From Cystobasidiopsis lactophilus (lineage: Eukaryota > Basidiomycota > Agaricostilbomycetes > Agaricostilbales > Chionosphaeraceae): a stretch of DNA of 64,000 nucleotides. A model generated the notes under the pieces. It made no database searches, was not told the origin of the DNA, and worked only from the letters and a program-made list of their open reading frames with translations. Positions 1 through 11,797 of the stretch are shown here, piece by piece. A program made the translations under genes and the position numbers. The stretch spans positions 987,587 through 1,051,586 of the forward strand of contig BCIO01000006.1 of the NCBI GenBank assembly GCA_001599975.1, in the 5' to 3' direction. Within the stretch, counting starts at the first letter, position 1; the number at the start of each line of letters is the position of its first letter.

Positions 1-705
1 CCTTGCCCTACCATACTTTCGCCTTCCTTTTCCCTCTGCACAAAGGGCTCTATTTGGTGCTATTCACGGTGCGTCCCCTGCAAAGCCGGTATCTTGCCGC
101 ACTCGTCCATCTTGACGACCATCCTTCAGGCAATCAACATCTGGACAATCATTATACATGATGCAGGTATCCTGCCAGAGCACTTGTTGTCCGACATCAT
201 CAATGGCCCTTCGCATCACACACTGCAAGTTTCCGAATTCGGCTCGGTGCGCGCTAGCTAAATGTGCCGTGAGCCCAGACACCACACTGAGTTTGATGTG
301 AACTTTGGCGCCTATGGTTGCTTCGTGGGTTGTTCTTTTCCCGTCCAGTGCCTCGTGCTAAACTAACCCGACCAATGCAGGCTGATAAGTACGCCCTTCC
401 CCCTCTATTTCGAGCCTTCCACCAGCACTCATTATGATTGCACGCTTCAGATTCTTTGGGACGTACCGCCATCCACACAAGAGTGATGCGCCACTCAACC
501 TGGCACTCTCGCATCCAATCGACCATACCGCAGATCCTCACGAAAAGCACGAGTGAATTAGCGCTGGCCCTATGTTTTCGTGTATGTAGAGAAATATGCT
601 TTAGTGGGCCAAGTGTTGCAAGCGAACCACCATTGCATCGTCGTCGTGCTGTTTCCAGACTTTTGGGCGGCGAGCACACTTTGCCCTCTTCCAGAGCGCC
701 CAAAG
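1..705. other. Left-edge region without a recognised gene
   Basis: No frame here gives a protein I recognise. The open frames on both strands are rich in Cys, Arg and His in a way typical of non-coding sequence. The right end must hold the promoter and leader of the F-box gene that starts at 706. A 3' end of a gene lying further left cannot be excluded. Confidence 0.5.
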
Positions 706-3382
706 ATGCCAGACTGGGTCTCCCTGCCTCTCGAGGTCTGGAAGGTGATCGTCAGCTATGCACTCCAAGACGACGAGCGCTCTCCGTTCGAGTTGCTCAC
801 TTCTGGCCGCATCATTTCCCAAGCCACATTGGCGGTGCTCTACAGCTCTCGTAGGTCGCGTCGAGGTCCTCTGAGGTCTCCAGAGATGCTCAATTGAACC
901 AACAGTCATACTGCCTGACTGTGACTCGCTGCTGCTGCTCGCCCAAGCTGAGACCCAGGAGGTTTCATGCCCACTCAAAACTTTGATCCAATCCACAGAG
1001 CATGCGCTTCTGCTCGAGCATTTGGATATTTGTCAGCCGCCCGTGAGCTCCCAGACGTTCAACCTCCAGCTGCAAGCCGACAGCGAAGACTCGGCCAACG
1101 AGGAAGAGTCGTTGATCCACTTCCGAGCGCAGGCATGTTGTTTTTTCGCTTGAATATGTCGAATCCAACACTCACAGGCCTCACCTTCCTCAGTCCCTCT
1201 ACTCCTCGGACCTGATCGACTTGATAACTCGAGCCGCCAACTTGAAAAGCTTCGCTTGGACAAGCAGCCGCGTCTTGCCCAGAGCCATTTCCGTTTTGAT
1301 CAAGAACCTAGCCCGCCTCACCCACTTCACATGCGAAGTGGGCCCCCCAATTGACGAGCCTGATTCCAAACGCCTACGCTGGCACGGCGATGTTCTGAGT
1401 GCTTTGCCGCCGACTCTCACTAGCTTGTGCTTGGGCCAACTTTCGGCCGCCGGCATCAAAGAGCTCGCCGCCAACCTGCCCAGACTGGCCGTTCTCGAGG
1501 TTTTGGATATCCACGGCACTCCCTACGTCGACGACCACCTGCTCTCGATCATCGCCGACTCGCCGCGCTTGACCCACCTCGCCATCCGCCAGATGAGCGG
1601 CAGCAAAGCGACCGACAAAGGCATGCAGGCCCTGCTGGAAAACTCGTTGACCCTCGAACAGCTGGAGCTGATTGAGTTCGAGGGCCGCTTAACGAAGAAC
1701 TGCTGGTCGAAGGTAGACGGCTCGCTCATCGCCGCCTTGACCGCCATTCGCGTCGCCTACAACGAAGCTCCCATGGGCCAGCACTCCTGGGTCGCTGAGC
1801 ATCTCAACTCGATTGCAGCGCTGCTGGACGTCCCCACCCTCCGCACTCTGTCCATCAGGCGGATCCCAAGCTCATTGATCTACGAGACTCCCGCTGTGGT
1901 GCACTTGCGGCTCCCCATGTCGGAGCACATGGTACCGCAAAAGATACCTCCCGCTTTGCTTGCAGGATTGTTGAACCCGCAGAGCGCCGACCTGATTGAG
2001 CTTGGTCTCGACTTTTTCACCCTCTCGCTCACACAAGTTCAGAGCCTGGCCGAGCGCTATCGCTCATCGGTACGGCTATCTCTTTGTCCTTCTAGCCTTG
2101 CTGAACTTTCCCCATTGGCTAGCTGTGCACACTGAAGATCATGGTCAGCGATACTCTGAGCCGAGTGGTAGGTGACATGTCTACGTTCACCCGAGTCTGT
2201 ATTCTGATAATTCATTGCAGTTGATGGTGGCAACAGGTTGGTTTAGGTGGCCTTGGATTTTGACGGCATCGGCTGAGCACACTTGGCAGGTGTCCCTGCC
2301 ATGCAAAAGCTGACGCACTTCACCCTGTCCATCAAGGGCGCCGACAAAATCGCCCTCTCGCTGACCTGCAATACCAGCGCCAACGCGGAGGAGCCCTTCA
2401 TGTTGCCGGAAGGTAAAAAGAAGGCAGCGGGCGTGCTGACGAGTGTTCCCATGACTGAGGAAGAATGGCGCGACCACGAAATTCCGCCGGTCAAAGACCT
2501 CAAGAAGTTTGTCAAGAAGAGCAAGGCAAGTCCGTCTGCTTGCGCTGAGCAGCTGAGCTGACGCCTACACCCATTGCCCAGCTGTTGTCAATCACATGGG
2601 CCGGCCGCGGTGGATTTGGCCAGTGGCTCATCACGAAAGCACAGTCGTCGACTCTTCCCAAGATTGAAGTCGTCGAGGGCCTGAAAAACGAGCATCTTGA
2701 GCTGCCACGCTTCGCCAGACTGCCGCCACCGAACGCAGTGAATGCCGGCCAGAGTTTGCCAACCGACCCAGCCGAGCTCGCCGTGCTGTGTGAAGAGCTG
2801 GGTATTGATCTGCGAATCACAGGGGACGAAATCGATCCAGGCGACTCTGGGCACGCCGAGGCCGACGTCTTCTCCCTTCCTCTGACCAAGAGCAATCTCT
2901 TGAAGCACACCTCACCCCGCCAGCATTCGCCTGCCGTCGTCCGATCTGATCCGGTGCCATTCACCAAGCTCAACTATAGGCAGCAGCCTGCTGGGTTCGC
3001 TCCTGTGTAAGCTTCCTTTAAGCTACCTGGCATCGTTGAAGGCGCGCTGAACCTTTGCTGCAGCGGAGCCAAGGACAAGGGCTGGGGCAAGAACAAGAAG
3101 AAGAAGAAGGCCAATCCGAGCGCCAACCCGAATGTGACGCCTGGCGGAGGCAGCGGCAATAAGACCACCCCGGCCGCCGCCCATACTCGCTCAAAATCGA
3201 CCCCGTCCACGCCTAACGCAAAGTCGCCCACCAAGTCTGCCAACCTTGCGGCCAATATCGCTTCTCAGCCTTCACCTCAGCGTTACGTTGTCGGCCTTCC
3301 CGCACCCGCCGCTCACACTCCGCCTCGGAGTCTGCCTCAGCTGACTCCTCTCAAGGCTGCCGCGAGGCTTCCCAAAGCTTGA
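706..3382 (+). CDS. F-box / leucine-rich-repeat protein, multi-exon
   Basis: The start ATG at 706 opens an F-box-like stretch (WVSLPLEVWKVIVSYAL, then a Ser/Gly-rich loop and ATLAVLYSS), the usual SCF ubiquitin-ligase adaptor motif that binds Skp1. The middle, in a long exon at about 1221-2090, has irregular Leu-rich repeats (for example LPRLAVLEVLDIHGTPYVDD and SPRLTHLAIRQM), fitting a substrate-binding LRR solenoid. The C-terminus (about 3062-3382) is a low-complexity basic tail with a KNKKKKK run and many Pro, Ser and Thr, likely disordered and possibly nuclear. At least five short introns are needed. Exact splice sites in 850-1220 and 2090-2600 were not fixed. The substrate is unknown. 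This is a fungal F-box protein rather than a conserved named one. Confidence 0.75.
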
Positions 3383-4562
3383 ACCTACGAAACATAAATC
3401 AGCCGCCATCCCCCCTTCTCAACACTCGTCGTGTTCCGTGTCAAAGGTTTCGTTTCGAAGGATGAAGAATGCAGGATGCGGATTTCGATGACATGGTAAT
3501 ATACACAACGAGAAGTTTGGGACGTCAAGATTTAGTGGCCGTTGAATCGTGACTGTGTTTGCTTTGCTCTTCAGCATTTGTTTGGTCCGCCTCGCCTGAG
3601 GAAAATCACGCACGAGAAGGGTGTCCAGCATCGGCGGGTTCGGCTTTGGCTCGCCTCGAGGGATCCCGCGCGGCATTGGCACGAAGCCCTTTTCCTGCTC
3701 AGTTTGGACGCCATGTCAGTCGGTGTCACACCTAAAGAACGCATTGACGGGCACGCACAGGAACTCGGCTTCGTCCTTGGCCTTTCTCGGACGTCTTGCT
3801 GCTGAAGAACCAACCCGCAACACCGACAACACTTGCGACGATCACGACCAAAGGGACAATACCAGGGCTGCAGCAGAAGACAATGCGATCACTAATCGAG
3901 CCAGATCGACCCTGGGAGACGACTCACTCGCGTCGCGCTGCAGCGGTAGCCTTGTTCATCTCTCCGGCACCGACTTTGTGATGGTTTGCGCTTGCGGACA
4001 TGATTGTAGATGGTGGTATGAGTGCGAAAGGACTTCGTGCATTGGCACCCCGCACCAAAATGCAATGACCTCACACCGCGTCACGATTGAGATCAGGTCT
4101 CTCTGGTGGCCGCGATTTAGACTGAAGGCGATTAAGTGATAAATGGGAACCCAAACAATGTTAAACAGAGGGCAATGGCGCGGTGGCCCAAGTTTGAAAA
4201 CCCCAAGTTCGGTGGCGAACACTTGAACGCTTCCCGTGCCTTCTCACTCTCTCATTCTGCACACAAGCTTCCAAGATGAGGAGCAGTGGGCGAGAATGAG
4301 AGCAGGCCACATTTGCATGCTCGTTGGCAGATAGTGAAACATCTTCAAGAGCGAAGGCGCATTGGCCGAGTGCTGCCAAACTTCACACGAACAAGTGTCG
4401 CCGTGGAGGCCGAACGTTGCAGTATTCACTAAAAAGGCGTCATCTGGTATCCCCACTTCCTAAAAAGTGCTCTGGGCTTTAGATGCATCACGGAGAGAAA
4501 AGCCGTGTTGGACGCACCCAACTCGGATATTCGTTCAAACATGAAGAGATGCCATCATCCTT
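3383..4562. other. Convergent intergenic spacer
   Basis: About 1.2 kb between the 3' ends of the F-box gene and the WDR83 gene. Open frames here have no recognisable product and codon use unlike the neighbours. I found no tRNA-like fold or repeat. It must hold both 3' untranslated regions, which is generous for this compact region, so an unrecognised non-coding RNA or decayed gene is possible. Confidence 0.45.
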
Positions 4563-5770
4563 CTAGGCGCTCCACACTGAAATGATACCGTTCGCTCCGG
4601 CGGTTGAGATTTCGAGGTCATGGTGCAACGAAGGGTGGCTGGCCGTCCACATGCACGCCTTCTTGTCCTGGTCACTTTTCGTTGGAATCCGCTGCTTTGT
4701 GAGGAGGGCTCCCTAGGTCAAGCACCTCCGAATCAATTGTTGTCCTCTGAAAAAGCCTTCATTCAGAAGGCGCTGCACCTACGTTGTCGTGGCTCCAAGT
4801 CAACAGGTCGCCGTTTTCGTCGCCCATGACCACGTAGAGCTCTTTGTTGTCCAGGCAGTTGTGAATCCTGTACTGGTCGTTCTTGTGGCCACGGAACTTG
4901 TTCAGCATCTTGCCGTTTGCCATGTCGAGCTGGCGAATGGTGGAGTCCAACGTCGTGACGATCAAGGTGAGGCCATCCTTGGTGACGGTGAGAGACGTAA
5001 CAGATGCTGTTCATACACAACGCTGCGGCTTAGCTTCATTAAAAGGGGCTGATAAGAGTCAGAGCACCACCTTCGAAAAAGTCATCAGCGAATTCGCCGC
5101 TGCGCAGGTCGTAGGAGCGGACGCGGCCGTCAACGCAGCCCACGTATATGACGGTCTTGTGAATGAGGACGCAAGTGATGGAGTCGGTAGCTTCCTCGAA
5201 GGTCTGGATGGGAACGCGGCCTTGACCTTTCAAGTCCCATAGTCGGACCGTGCCATCGAACGAGCCTTGAGTCGAAAGGCACGATCAGTATCAAACACAA
5301 GCAGCTTGATAAGGCCGAGATCTCTTACCGGAAGCCAAGACAGTTGAGTCGTCGTTGAAGGCGACAGTGTTGATTCTGCCCGTGTGGCCTTGCAAGCGCT
5401 TGATCGTTTTGGCCTCTTGAACGTCCCACAAGAACACAGAGCGGTCTCCGCCACACGATGCGAACCTCGTATTATCATGAGATCTGTTTTTAGGACGAGC
5501 TGTCAAACTCGGTGCGCATGAAATTGAGGGCGAGCAAGAGATTTACGGTGCCACGCCGAGAACCTCGTAGCCATGGCCACTGTAGGTCTGCACCAATGAG
5601 CCTTTTGAAGGGTTCACGAGCTTGACAGTGCGGTCTTGGCCTGCAGCGAGCAGGTAGTTTCCGGTGCCCGAAGAATAGGCCAAGGCATTGACGGGGCCCT
5701 TGAAGAACTCGAGCTGCTTCTCCAGGCGCCAGGTCGGTCCCTCTTTCAGTGGTTTTGGCTCAGCGGACAT
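4563..5770 (-). CDS. WD40-repeat scaffold protein, WDR83/MORG1 family
   Basis: The start ATG is at 5770 (MSAEPKPLKEGPTWRLEKQL) and the stop at 4563-4565. The protein is about 310-320 residues, the normal size for WDR83. Repeats are clear: FFKGPVNALAYSSGTGNYLL, then AAGQDRTVKLVNPSKGSLVQ and YSGHGYEVLGVAP; then FASCGGDRSVFLWDVQEAK with LQGHTGRINTVAFNDDSTVL; then GSFDGTVRLWDLK-type repeats; and a last blade ending STAGANGIISVWSA. Family members are seven-bladed propellers that scaffold ERK signalling and associate with the spliceosome. About five short introns interrupt it; the last joins TWSHDN near 4776 to the KKACMW blade at about 4660. It is divergent from COX16 with 137 bp between the two starts. 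Confidence 0.9.
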
Positions 5771-5907
5771 GGCAAATGGGAAGGCTGTCACTTGTCAACT
5801 TGATTGGCGAACGCGGAGCAACTTTCGTTTCTTGGACCTGCCCAACCAGTCGGTGTACTTTTGGTCACACCTTTTGTTGTCCATAGACGCGAACGAATCA
5901 AGAAAGC
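5771..5907. promoter_or_regulatory. Short bidirectional promoter, WDR83 / COX16
   Basis: Only 137 bp separate the start codons of the minus-strand WDR83 gene and the plus-strand COX16 gene, so both promoters and both leaders must lie here. No clear TATA box is visible. Confidence 0.6.
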
Positions 5908-6264
5908 ATGTCGCTGCCCAGAAGGCCCTTCAACCCGCCCAGCAACCTCACAGTCGCCGTCCAACGCAACCCGTTCCTCTATTTTGGGCTGCCCTTTCTC
6001 TTGACGATCGTCTGTGGCTCTTTCGCTCTTTCAACGGTGACGCAGACGAGATACGACTACAAGGACGCCAAGTCGGCTCAGGTTTCAAACGAGGATGCGC
6101 TGAAGATCAGCAAGGGCCGCAAAAAGGTGGATTTGCGCGAGGAGTACTACCGGCTCTCGGCGGCTGGGAAAGAGGACGAGTGGGAGAACAAGCGGATCGA
6201 GAGGCTACCAGGTCAAGCGGAGTGGGGTTTGCCGCCGACGGAAAGCGGTCAAAGGCGGGAATAG
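5908..6264 (+). CDS. COX16: Cytochrome c oxidase assembly protein COX16
   Basis: A single exon of 118 codons. The core RNPFLYFGLPFLLTIVCGSF, then ALSTVTQTRYDYKDAK, followed by KKVDLREEYYRL matches COX16 closely. Family members are small inner mitochondrial membrane proteins with one membrane helix (here about residues 24-44) that help mature COX2 and join it to COX1. The N-terminus (MSLPRRPFNPPSN) is short and basic with no long presequence, as usual for the family. The C-terminal tail is acidic/basic and ends GQRRE. Length is normal. Confidence 0.95.
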   Translation: MSLPRRPFNPPSNLTVAVQRNPFLYFGLPFLLTIVCGSFALSTVTQTRYDYKDAKSAQVSNEDALKISKGRKKVDLREEYYRLSAAGKEDEWENKRIERLPGQAEWGLPPTESGQRRE

Positions 6265-6401
6265 AAGGATGCATGATGATCTGGCGCAGAACACAACCCA
6301 ACAAGAAATCAATGTACAATGGCTTTTCGAGCGCTGGGGAATGGCACAGAAACAAGAACTGAGGTAGGTGGCGGTCCTGAAAGCTGGGGAGAAGGAGAAG
6401 C

Positions 6402-7303
6402 TCATCGGAGAGCCAGAATCGAGCGCCGGCGGTCGACGTATTGAATCTGGACGAAGTTTTCGACCTCGACGCCGTCCGGGTCGAGGGTGCCCATGTCGAA
6501 GGCCTGGCTCCACCTGGCCAGCTGCCTTTCGTCTTTTGTGACCTTTTTGACGACCACCGCCCGCTTCGACCTCTTCTGGCTCGTCTCCTCGTGGCCATCC
6601 TCCGCCTGCGTGTCCGCGTCCTCCGGGTTTGGCAGCAAGCAATCGGGCGAGGTCGATGCGGCTGGAAGCGAGGTGGGCGTGGTGGCGGTGGGCGGGGCAA
6701 ATGACCACCTTCGCTCGCCGTATCGCTCCCTCAGGAAAGCGCGCCGCCGCAAGCGATCGCCACTGCGCTCTTCTCTTCTCTCTACTCGCATTGGTGAAGC
6801 GTAGAAGTCGTGCCGCTCTGCTTGGAGCTGGCCAGTGATGCTCTCGAGCCGGGCGCTCAAGCTGCGAAGGGTGGAGAGGTCACCCTCGAGGGAAGCCAGC
6901 GCCGATTCGTGATCCAGAGCAAACCGCTCCGTTCTTGTTGGTAGTGCGGATTCAGCGCCCATATCCCCAGACACGGTTCTCTGCATTGTGCACACACGTT
7001 GAGCTCGAGGGCCAAAACCAAAGCCCGAGCGGAAGCACGTACAGCAGCATTAACGGCCTGGCGCAAAGCGACGTTCTCCTCCTCGTTGGCTTCCTCCTCG
7101 TGCGACATTGGAGGGGCCCAAGCTTCCCAAGGCGCGGACGACCGGGAGTAGAGCGACGAGCTCGGCGCTGGTGCTGCTCGAGACCCCGCTTCGATGTCCG
7201 AGCGCTGCTGCTGGACGTCGTGCCAGCGCCGCAGGGCCCTGCCTGCAAAGGACTGTGGGAGCTCTTGTGCTGGATTTGGTGGGACTGGGGGGGCTGGCGA
7301 CAT
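6402..7303 (-). CDS. Uncharacterised protein with helical centre
   Basis: Two exons. Exon 1 starts at 7303 with a Pro-rich stretch (MSPAPPVPPNPAQELP) followed by FAGRALRRWHDVQQQRSDIE. The intron begins GTGTGTGCAC after codons for LELN near 6998 and probably ends at a GGAG acceptor near 6933, giving LELN-RFALDHESALASLEG. The following residues (LSTLRSLSARLESITGQLQA) look like a coiled coil. Then come a basic, Glu/Arg-rich middle, a KRSKRAVVVKKVTKDE run that could be a nuclear signal, and a tidy C-terminus (VENFVQIQYVDRRRSILALR). About 275 residues. I do not recognise the family; a nuclear or chromosomal coiled-coil subunit is a guess. Confidence 0.6.
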
Positions 7304-7741
7304 GCTGCTGCTCGTCGCTGCGAGAAGAGCGCAAGAGGCGGCTAATTAAGTGGGTCACAAGTGGAAGCAGGGTCAGTGGTGCAACGCTCGTGCGCCTTTG
7401 GTCTATACAATTCGACGACTTGATATCTGGGGAGAAGGTGTACAAGCACAATGGTGCTCCAGGGGGTTGCGGGAGCGAGGAGCACCACGAAAAATAAACC
7501 GATTTGCCAAGGACGAATCTCTAGATGTCTGCCAGTGCAGCGCTTGAATGGCCAATGCCGGTCGCCACCTCTGGCTCTTGCGACAAGCCCAGGCCGACCA
7601 ATCTGGGGAGAATGTCAGCTTAGCTGATATAACGAACGCGGAAAAGGAGCCCACTGTAAGGGGTCCAGATTCTCTTTGCCAACAAGACTGTGGCGGCACG
7701 AGCTTGAGCGAGGGCCTTGGTAAAAAGAGAAAGAGCACCCA
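7304..7741. other. Intergenic spacer
   Basis: Lies between two minus-strand genes and must hold the promoter of the gene starting at 7303 and the 3' end of SNF4. No coding signal I trust. Confidence 0.5.
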
Positions 7742-9178
7742 CTACCGCAAGATGTCGCTCAAAGTGAGGACGCCGACGAGCCGGTTGGTGCCCGGCTTGA
7801 CGATGACCAGGCGGTGGACGCGTTGCTCCCGGATCAAACTGAGGATGTTGCTGACCGAGTCCTCGGGCGAGCAGGCTACGACACCTGGAAAGGAGGCGCT
7901 GCGGCGGGCGATGGCCTGGCGGATGGTCAGGTCGAGGATGTGGTAGGCATCGTCCTTGATGAGGTCGACCACGTCAATCGACTCGTACAGGTCGACGACC
8001 TCGCCGTTCTGAGGGTTGACGATGGGCACGCCTGAAATACCGAGCTCGGAGAAGAGGTGCACTACGTCGAAGACGGTCGTTTCTAGCGTGGCGGTGGCCA
8101 AAGGGTGGAAAAGCGACTCGTCCTCGGCGCTCACCGAGCTCTGGGGCGAGGGGCCGGCTGGCGAGCTGACGCCGGAGGACTGGGCGGAAGAGTTTTGGAG
8201 GACGGAGCGGGATCTAGGGCGGCGCTGCTGTTGCTGTTGCGAGGCTTGCTGGGACAAAGGCTGGGAGGAAGGGACGGAATCTAATGCGGGCGCCGGTTGG
8301 CCGGAGGAGAGCTGATAGGACGAGGTGTAGGTGCCAATGCCTAACGAGCCTATCGAGCTCGTTAACCGGAGGCAGTCCTGCGCGCACTGCACGCCCGGCC
8401 GAACGCAATGCCATAATCAACACTCCGCCCGTCGAGATTTGTAAACAGCAACACGGGCACGCACGTTGATGGCGATGAACTTGAGCAGGCGGTATTGCGT
8501 CAAGACGCTGAGGATGGTCTCCTTGCCCTGCTCGTCGAGGTCGACCAGCGGAATACGGCGGGCGTGTGTTCGGGCCAGGGCAGCGGCGGCGTCTAGCAGG
8601 GGGTGATCTGGGTGGATGGAGATGGTGGGCGGCGGCGGAACTCCAATGGCTTGCTCGATGCCTGCGATACATCGTCACACCTGAGCTCCAAAGGGCCCCA
8701 AGAGCGTCGCGAGACCTCGAACGCACCTCTTAACGCTTTGAGTTCCATGCTCTCGACGTCTGCGGCTGCATTGTCATAGGATAGCGCGGTGACATAGTAG
8801 TATTGGATGAGATGGATGAAGCTGAAGCCACGAGCTGTCAGTGAGTGGCCTGCACGGAGCGAAGGGCAGAGAATCAAGACCGACTCAGTGTAAGTGAGCA
8901 TGCCGGCGAACTTGAACGCCTTGGAGTCGTACAGCGGCGCAGAGGCCACAGCTGTTGATGCACAGAGCTCTCCAGTCAGCACACTGGGCCACTAAGCAGC
9001 AGCGAGGGCCAGCGGAGGGCGATTCACAGTTCAAGGCCAGAGCATGCATCGCGCGCTTGACCGTCAGCTCGTTGTCGAGCACGATCAGCCGGAACGATTC
9101 AGGCAGGATCGAGTAGCAGGTCGTGTCCTTGAGGAAGGCCCGGATGGAGGCCCACGCCTTCTCCTCGGCGGACGCCAT
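7742..9178 (-). CDS. SNF4: AMPK/SNF1 complex gamma subunit (CBS-domain protein)
   Basis: The N-terminal exon carries SIRAFLKDTTCYSILPESFR and LIVLDNELTVKRAMHAL, then SAPLYDSKAFKFAGMLTYTE and HLIQYYYVTALSYD, the first CBS repeat of SNF4/PRKAG. Later exons give GIEQAIGVPPP, the LARTHARRIPLVDLDEQGK repeat with the nucleotide-contacting ARRIPLVD motif, and a final exon with FDVVHLFSELGISGVPIVNP and EQRVHRLVIVKPGTNRLVGV ending LTLSDILR. The protein binds AMP/ADP/ATP and regulates SNF1 kinase in glucose and energy signalling. A Pro/Gln/Ser-rich insert sits between CBS3 and CBS4 regions (about 8110-8290). I chose ATG 9178 because its context (AGAATGG) is better than the in-frame ATG at 9229. Four or more introns. 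Confidence 0.9.
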
Positions 9179-10113
9179 TCTGCTGCCAGGCTGCTCGACT
9201 CTTTCCTTCGCTCGGTCGTCCGCATCCAAGCCGGCGTCGGCCCGCTTTGGTGCTGCTTGCCTTTTGCCTGGCTTGCTTGTGGCTTCACTAAACCAAATGC
9301 GTGCTCATAATGCTGTCACTGGCCCGCTTGAACGCCTGCGCTGCCATCGCTCGCCTTGCCCCTGCTGCAAAAAGTTGTCCCGTGAAATGGGCCTCCCGAT
9401 GCGACTTCGCCCGTTGTTGATGCTTTATATGACGTGGGAGAATAAGATGAAAATGTGCTGCCACAAATCTACCTGCGCCCTCGCTACTGAAGAGGGCAAT
9501 CGACTCTGAATTTCTGCTCGCTGGGCCCTGGCTCTTCAGCGTCGTCTTTGGACGGACTGTGTGGTCCTTTCACTCTCTGCCATGTCCCTATGTATTCCAA
9601 TATACACCACGAGTGGTTCTGGTGTCGTTCAAGACAGATGTCAGAACGAATTCGAAGTTTCTTCTGTTTCCTCTGTCTTGCAGACCATCCTACTAAGTCT
9701 GCCTAGACTTGGGTCACTTTCTCCCAGCATTGCAGCACGAAAAGAGTCCCAAGACAAAGCTCTGACTGCCAGATTTCAGTGGCTTCTCCACCTTTGCAAT
9801 GGATGCCTTCCCGAAGGTTCGCAGGTCACGTCAAACATGCAGAACGCTGGGCGAGGTGAGGGTCTTCCAGAGCATGGGTACGAAGGGATTCCGGTCTGAA
9901 TTAGCACACTGCTCCCTGGTTCCCGTCCCGCAGGTCTTCATAACGAAGAAAAGTCGCCGACATTTGCCACCCAAAGAGGCAGTGCTCTCCTTCTTCGCTC
10001 CCGAAGGCGGCCAAGCCCTTGGACCTCAACCGCCACCTCTGGACCGGTCCTGTTTTGATTTTCAAGCCCTCAGCTGCCAAATCATCAACGTCAGTCTCTT
10101 CATTTAGAGCTCA
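9179..10113. other. Divergent spacer, no confident gene
   Basis: Holds the promoters of SNF4 (leftward) and of the small gene at 10114. An ATG at 9310 opens a 36-codon frame whose start (MLSLARLNACAAIARLAPAA) resembles a mitochondrial presequence. I could not join it to a downstream exon, so it is not called. No RNA gene seen. Confidence 0.45.
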
Positions 10114-10630
10114 ATGTCGATTGGCTACGAGTTTGCTCCGCCATTGCTGTTGAGGGTCGCCCGCTGGGCAGCTCCGAGGGCGGCCAGGTACCCGGGATTA
10201 GTGACCCATCCCGCTATCCGCCGAGTGCATCAACGCGTCCAAGACTACGCCACTCGCCCAAGGACTGTTGACCGTTTTGGACGGCCGTGGACGGCCGAGC
10301 AATATGCTCGGCAAAAGCGCGCTGAGGAAGGTAAGGCTGCAACATGATGGAGCTGAAAGCACTATTTCCAGGCTGATGAAGTACCTCTACCTTACAGAAG
10401 CGAAAGACCCCGACCTGCCATTCAGAAGGGCAAGAGAGCTCAATGCATACTATGCAGCTTTGAGGGCTGCTCAGGCTCCTTCAGGTCCAGTCCATACGTC
10501 GCATCACGACGGCCCTCCTCCTGCTTACCCTGCCAAGGAACGCGAGCGCACTCGAACCCCGCCAAAGGCGTGGACCGACGATTGGCCGGAACACGGTAAC
10601 TGTTCGTGTTCCCCTTTATCGGCTGCTTAA
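10114..10630 (+). CDS. Small basic protein, family A copy 1
   Basis: Exon 1 is 10114-10330 and exon 2 is 10398-10630, with a 67-nt phase-1 intron starting GTAAGG. The start MSIGYEFAPPLLLRVARWAA is followed by HPAIRRVHQRVQDYATRP and RFGRPWTAEQYARQKRAEE; exon 2 reads EAKDPDLPFRRARELNAYYA. The same blocks, exon boundary and intron length recur at 11798-12200, which supports both models. The N-terminal 20-30 residues are amphipathic and Arg-rich, so a mitochondrial location is possible. The C-terminus is uncertain: a second intron starting GTAACT at about 10595 could replace the last ten residues. About 150 residues. Family not recognised. Confidence 0.7.
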
Positions 10631-11797
10631 ACCAAACCAATCTGACACGGGCGTCGTCAGCGGGGCTTTTTCATCTGAATAGGTCTTGATGCGATGATAG
10701 CGATATGGGGGATGGGCTACTCTGCATACTTGCGGGTTATGCAATTCGTACCCATTCTTTCAAACGTAGATTCCTCCACTATAAACCATCCAAGGGGATC
10801 TTATGGCTTATAGTTGGAGGGCAGCAGAGCGCAAGCTGACGATGCTTCGCCAAACGTTACCGCAACGCCACCAAAAGCTGCCTCACCTCAACTCCCCTAT
10901 AGCTCTGTCTGGCAAGATGTCATAACTCTTTACGAATTTCTCATGCTGCCCAATGCTGTGGTCTTAGACTCTCTCGAGCATTCAGTGCTCACCCTCTCCG
11001 AGCTCCGAGCTCATCGAATTGCTTTCAACTTGAAATGCCGCGCCGCAGCATATCGCCTCGCCTCCCTGGCTTGCCTAGCTTTTAAGAGTGATTCTCTTGC
11101 TGTCTCGAAATCCTGCAGCGCCCCAAGGTCGTCCTAGCACTGTCCAGCGAATTCGGCGGCGAGGGGGGGATTTCGCCTTCAAGCCGTCCTCATCCCAAGC
11201 ACTCCATCATGTGCTCGACGCCTGAAATCGTGCTGTATGAATCATACTTATTCTGGAACCATGACCATTGTCTCTACATGGAACTTTCAAAGACTGGCGA
11301 CCGCCGCGGCTGCAGAGGCTCGCACTGTCTTGTCCAACAACGAGCGGGCTGCGTATCAGTTGTGCTCCCTCTTGATCGCTCAGTAAATCGCCTTGATCGC
11401 GACCTATGGGGACCTTGTCGTGCAAAAGGCCATTCAGACTCGTCCTCAGTCCAAAAGTGCATCTCATAAGCTTGGAAATGAATGCGCTTGAGATACTGCC
11501 TCCAAGGGCGTCGGTTCTCATGCCCTCCCTGCAAGTCTAGCACCACTGGTCGAAGCACTTTCGCGGAAGAGGCTGTGCCATGCTACTTCTCATCGAGAAT
11601 CGCCTCTTGGTCGCCAGCCGCTGCGTTCGCTCTTGTCTGACTGCTGCCGCATACCCCAGGCTACAAGTTCGTCGCGGCCTACTTACCCACGATTCGCTTC
11701 TTGTTGCTCCGATCTCCGCATCGAAGGTCAGGGCTTGCTCACTTCCAAGCGGTGTAGAAGTCTTAGGATCTTGAAATGCAGAGATATCTGGCGCTCA
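10631..11797. other. Region between family A copies; possible gene remnants
   Basis: About 1.17 kb. Short open stretches such as RPKVVLALSSEFGGEGG near 11120 look protein-like but no start, stop and splice set ties them together. This could be a decayed duplicate or an unrecognised multi-exon gene. Confidence 0.35.

Noticed and set aside
254-703. 149-codon minus-strand open frame at the left edge
   Set aside because: Cys/Arg/Trp-rich composition, no recognisable motif, overlaps the leader of the F-box gene.
9310-9420. 36-codon frame with a mitochondrial presequence-like start
   Set aside because: No downstream exon could be joined to it in frame, and chance frames of this size are common.
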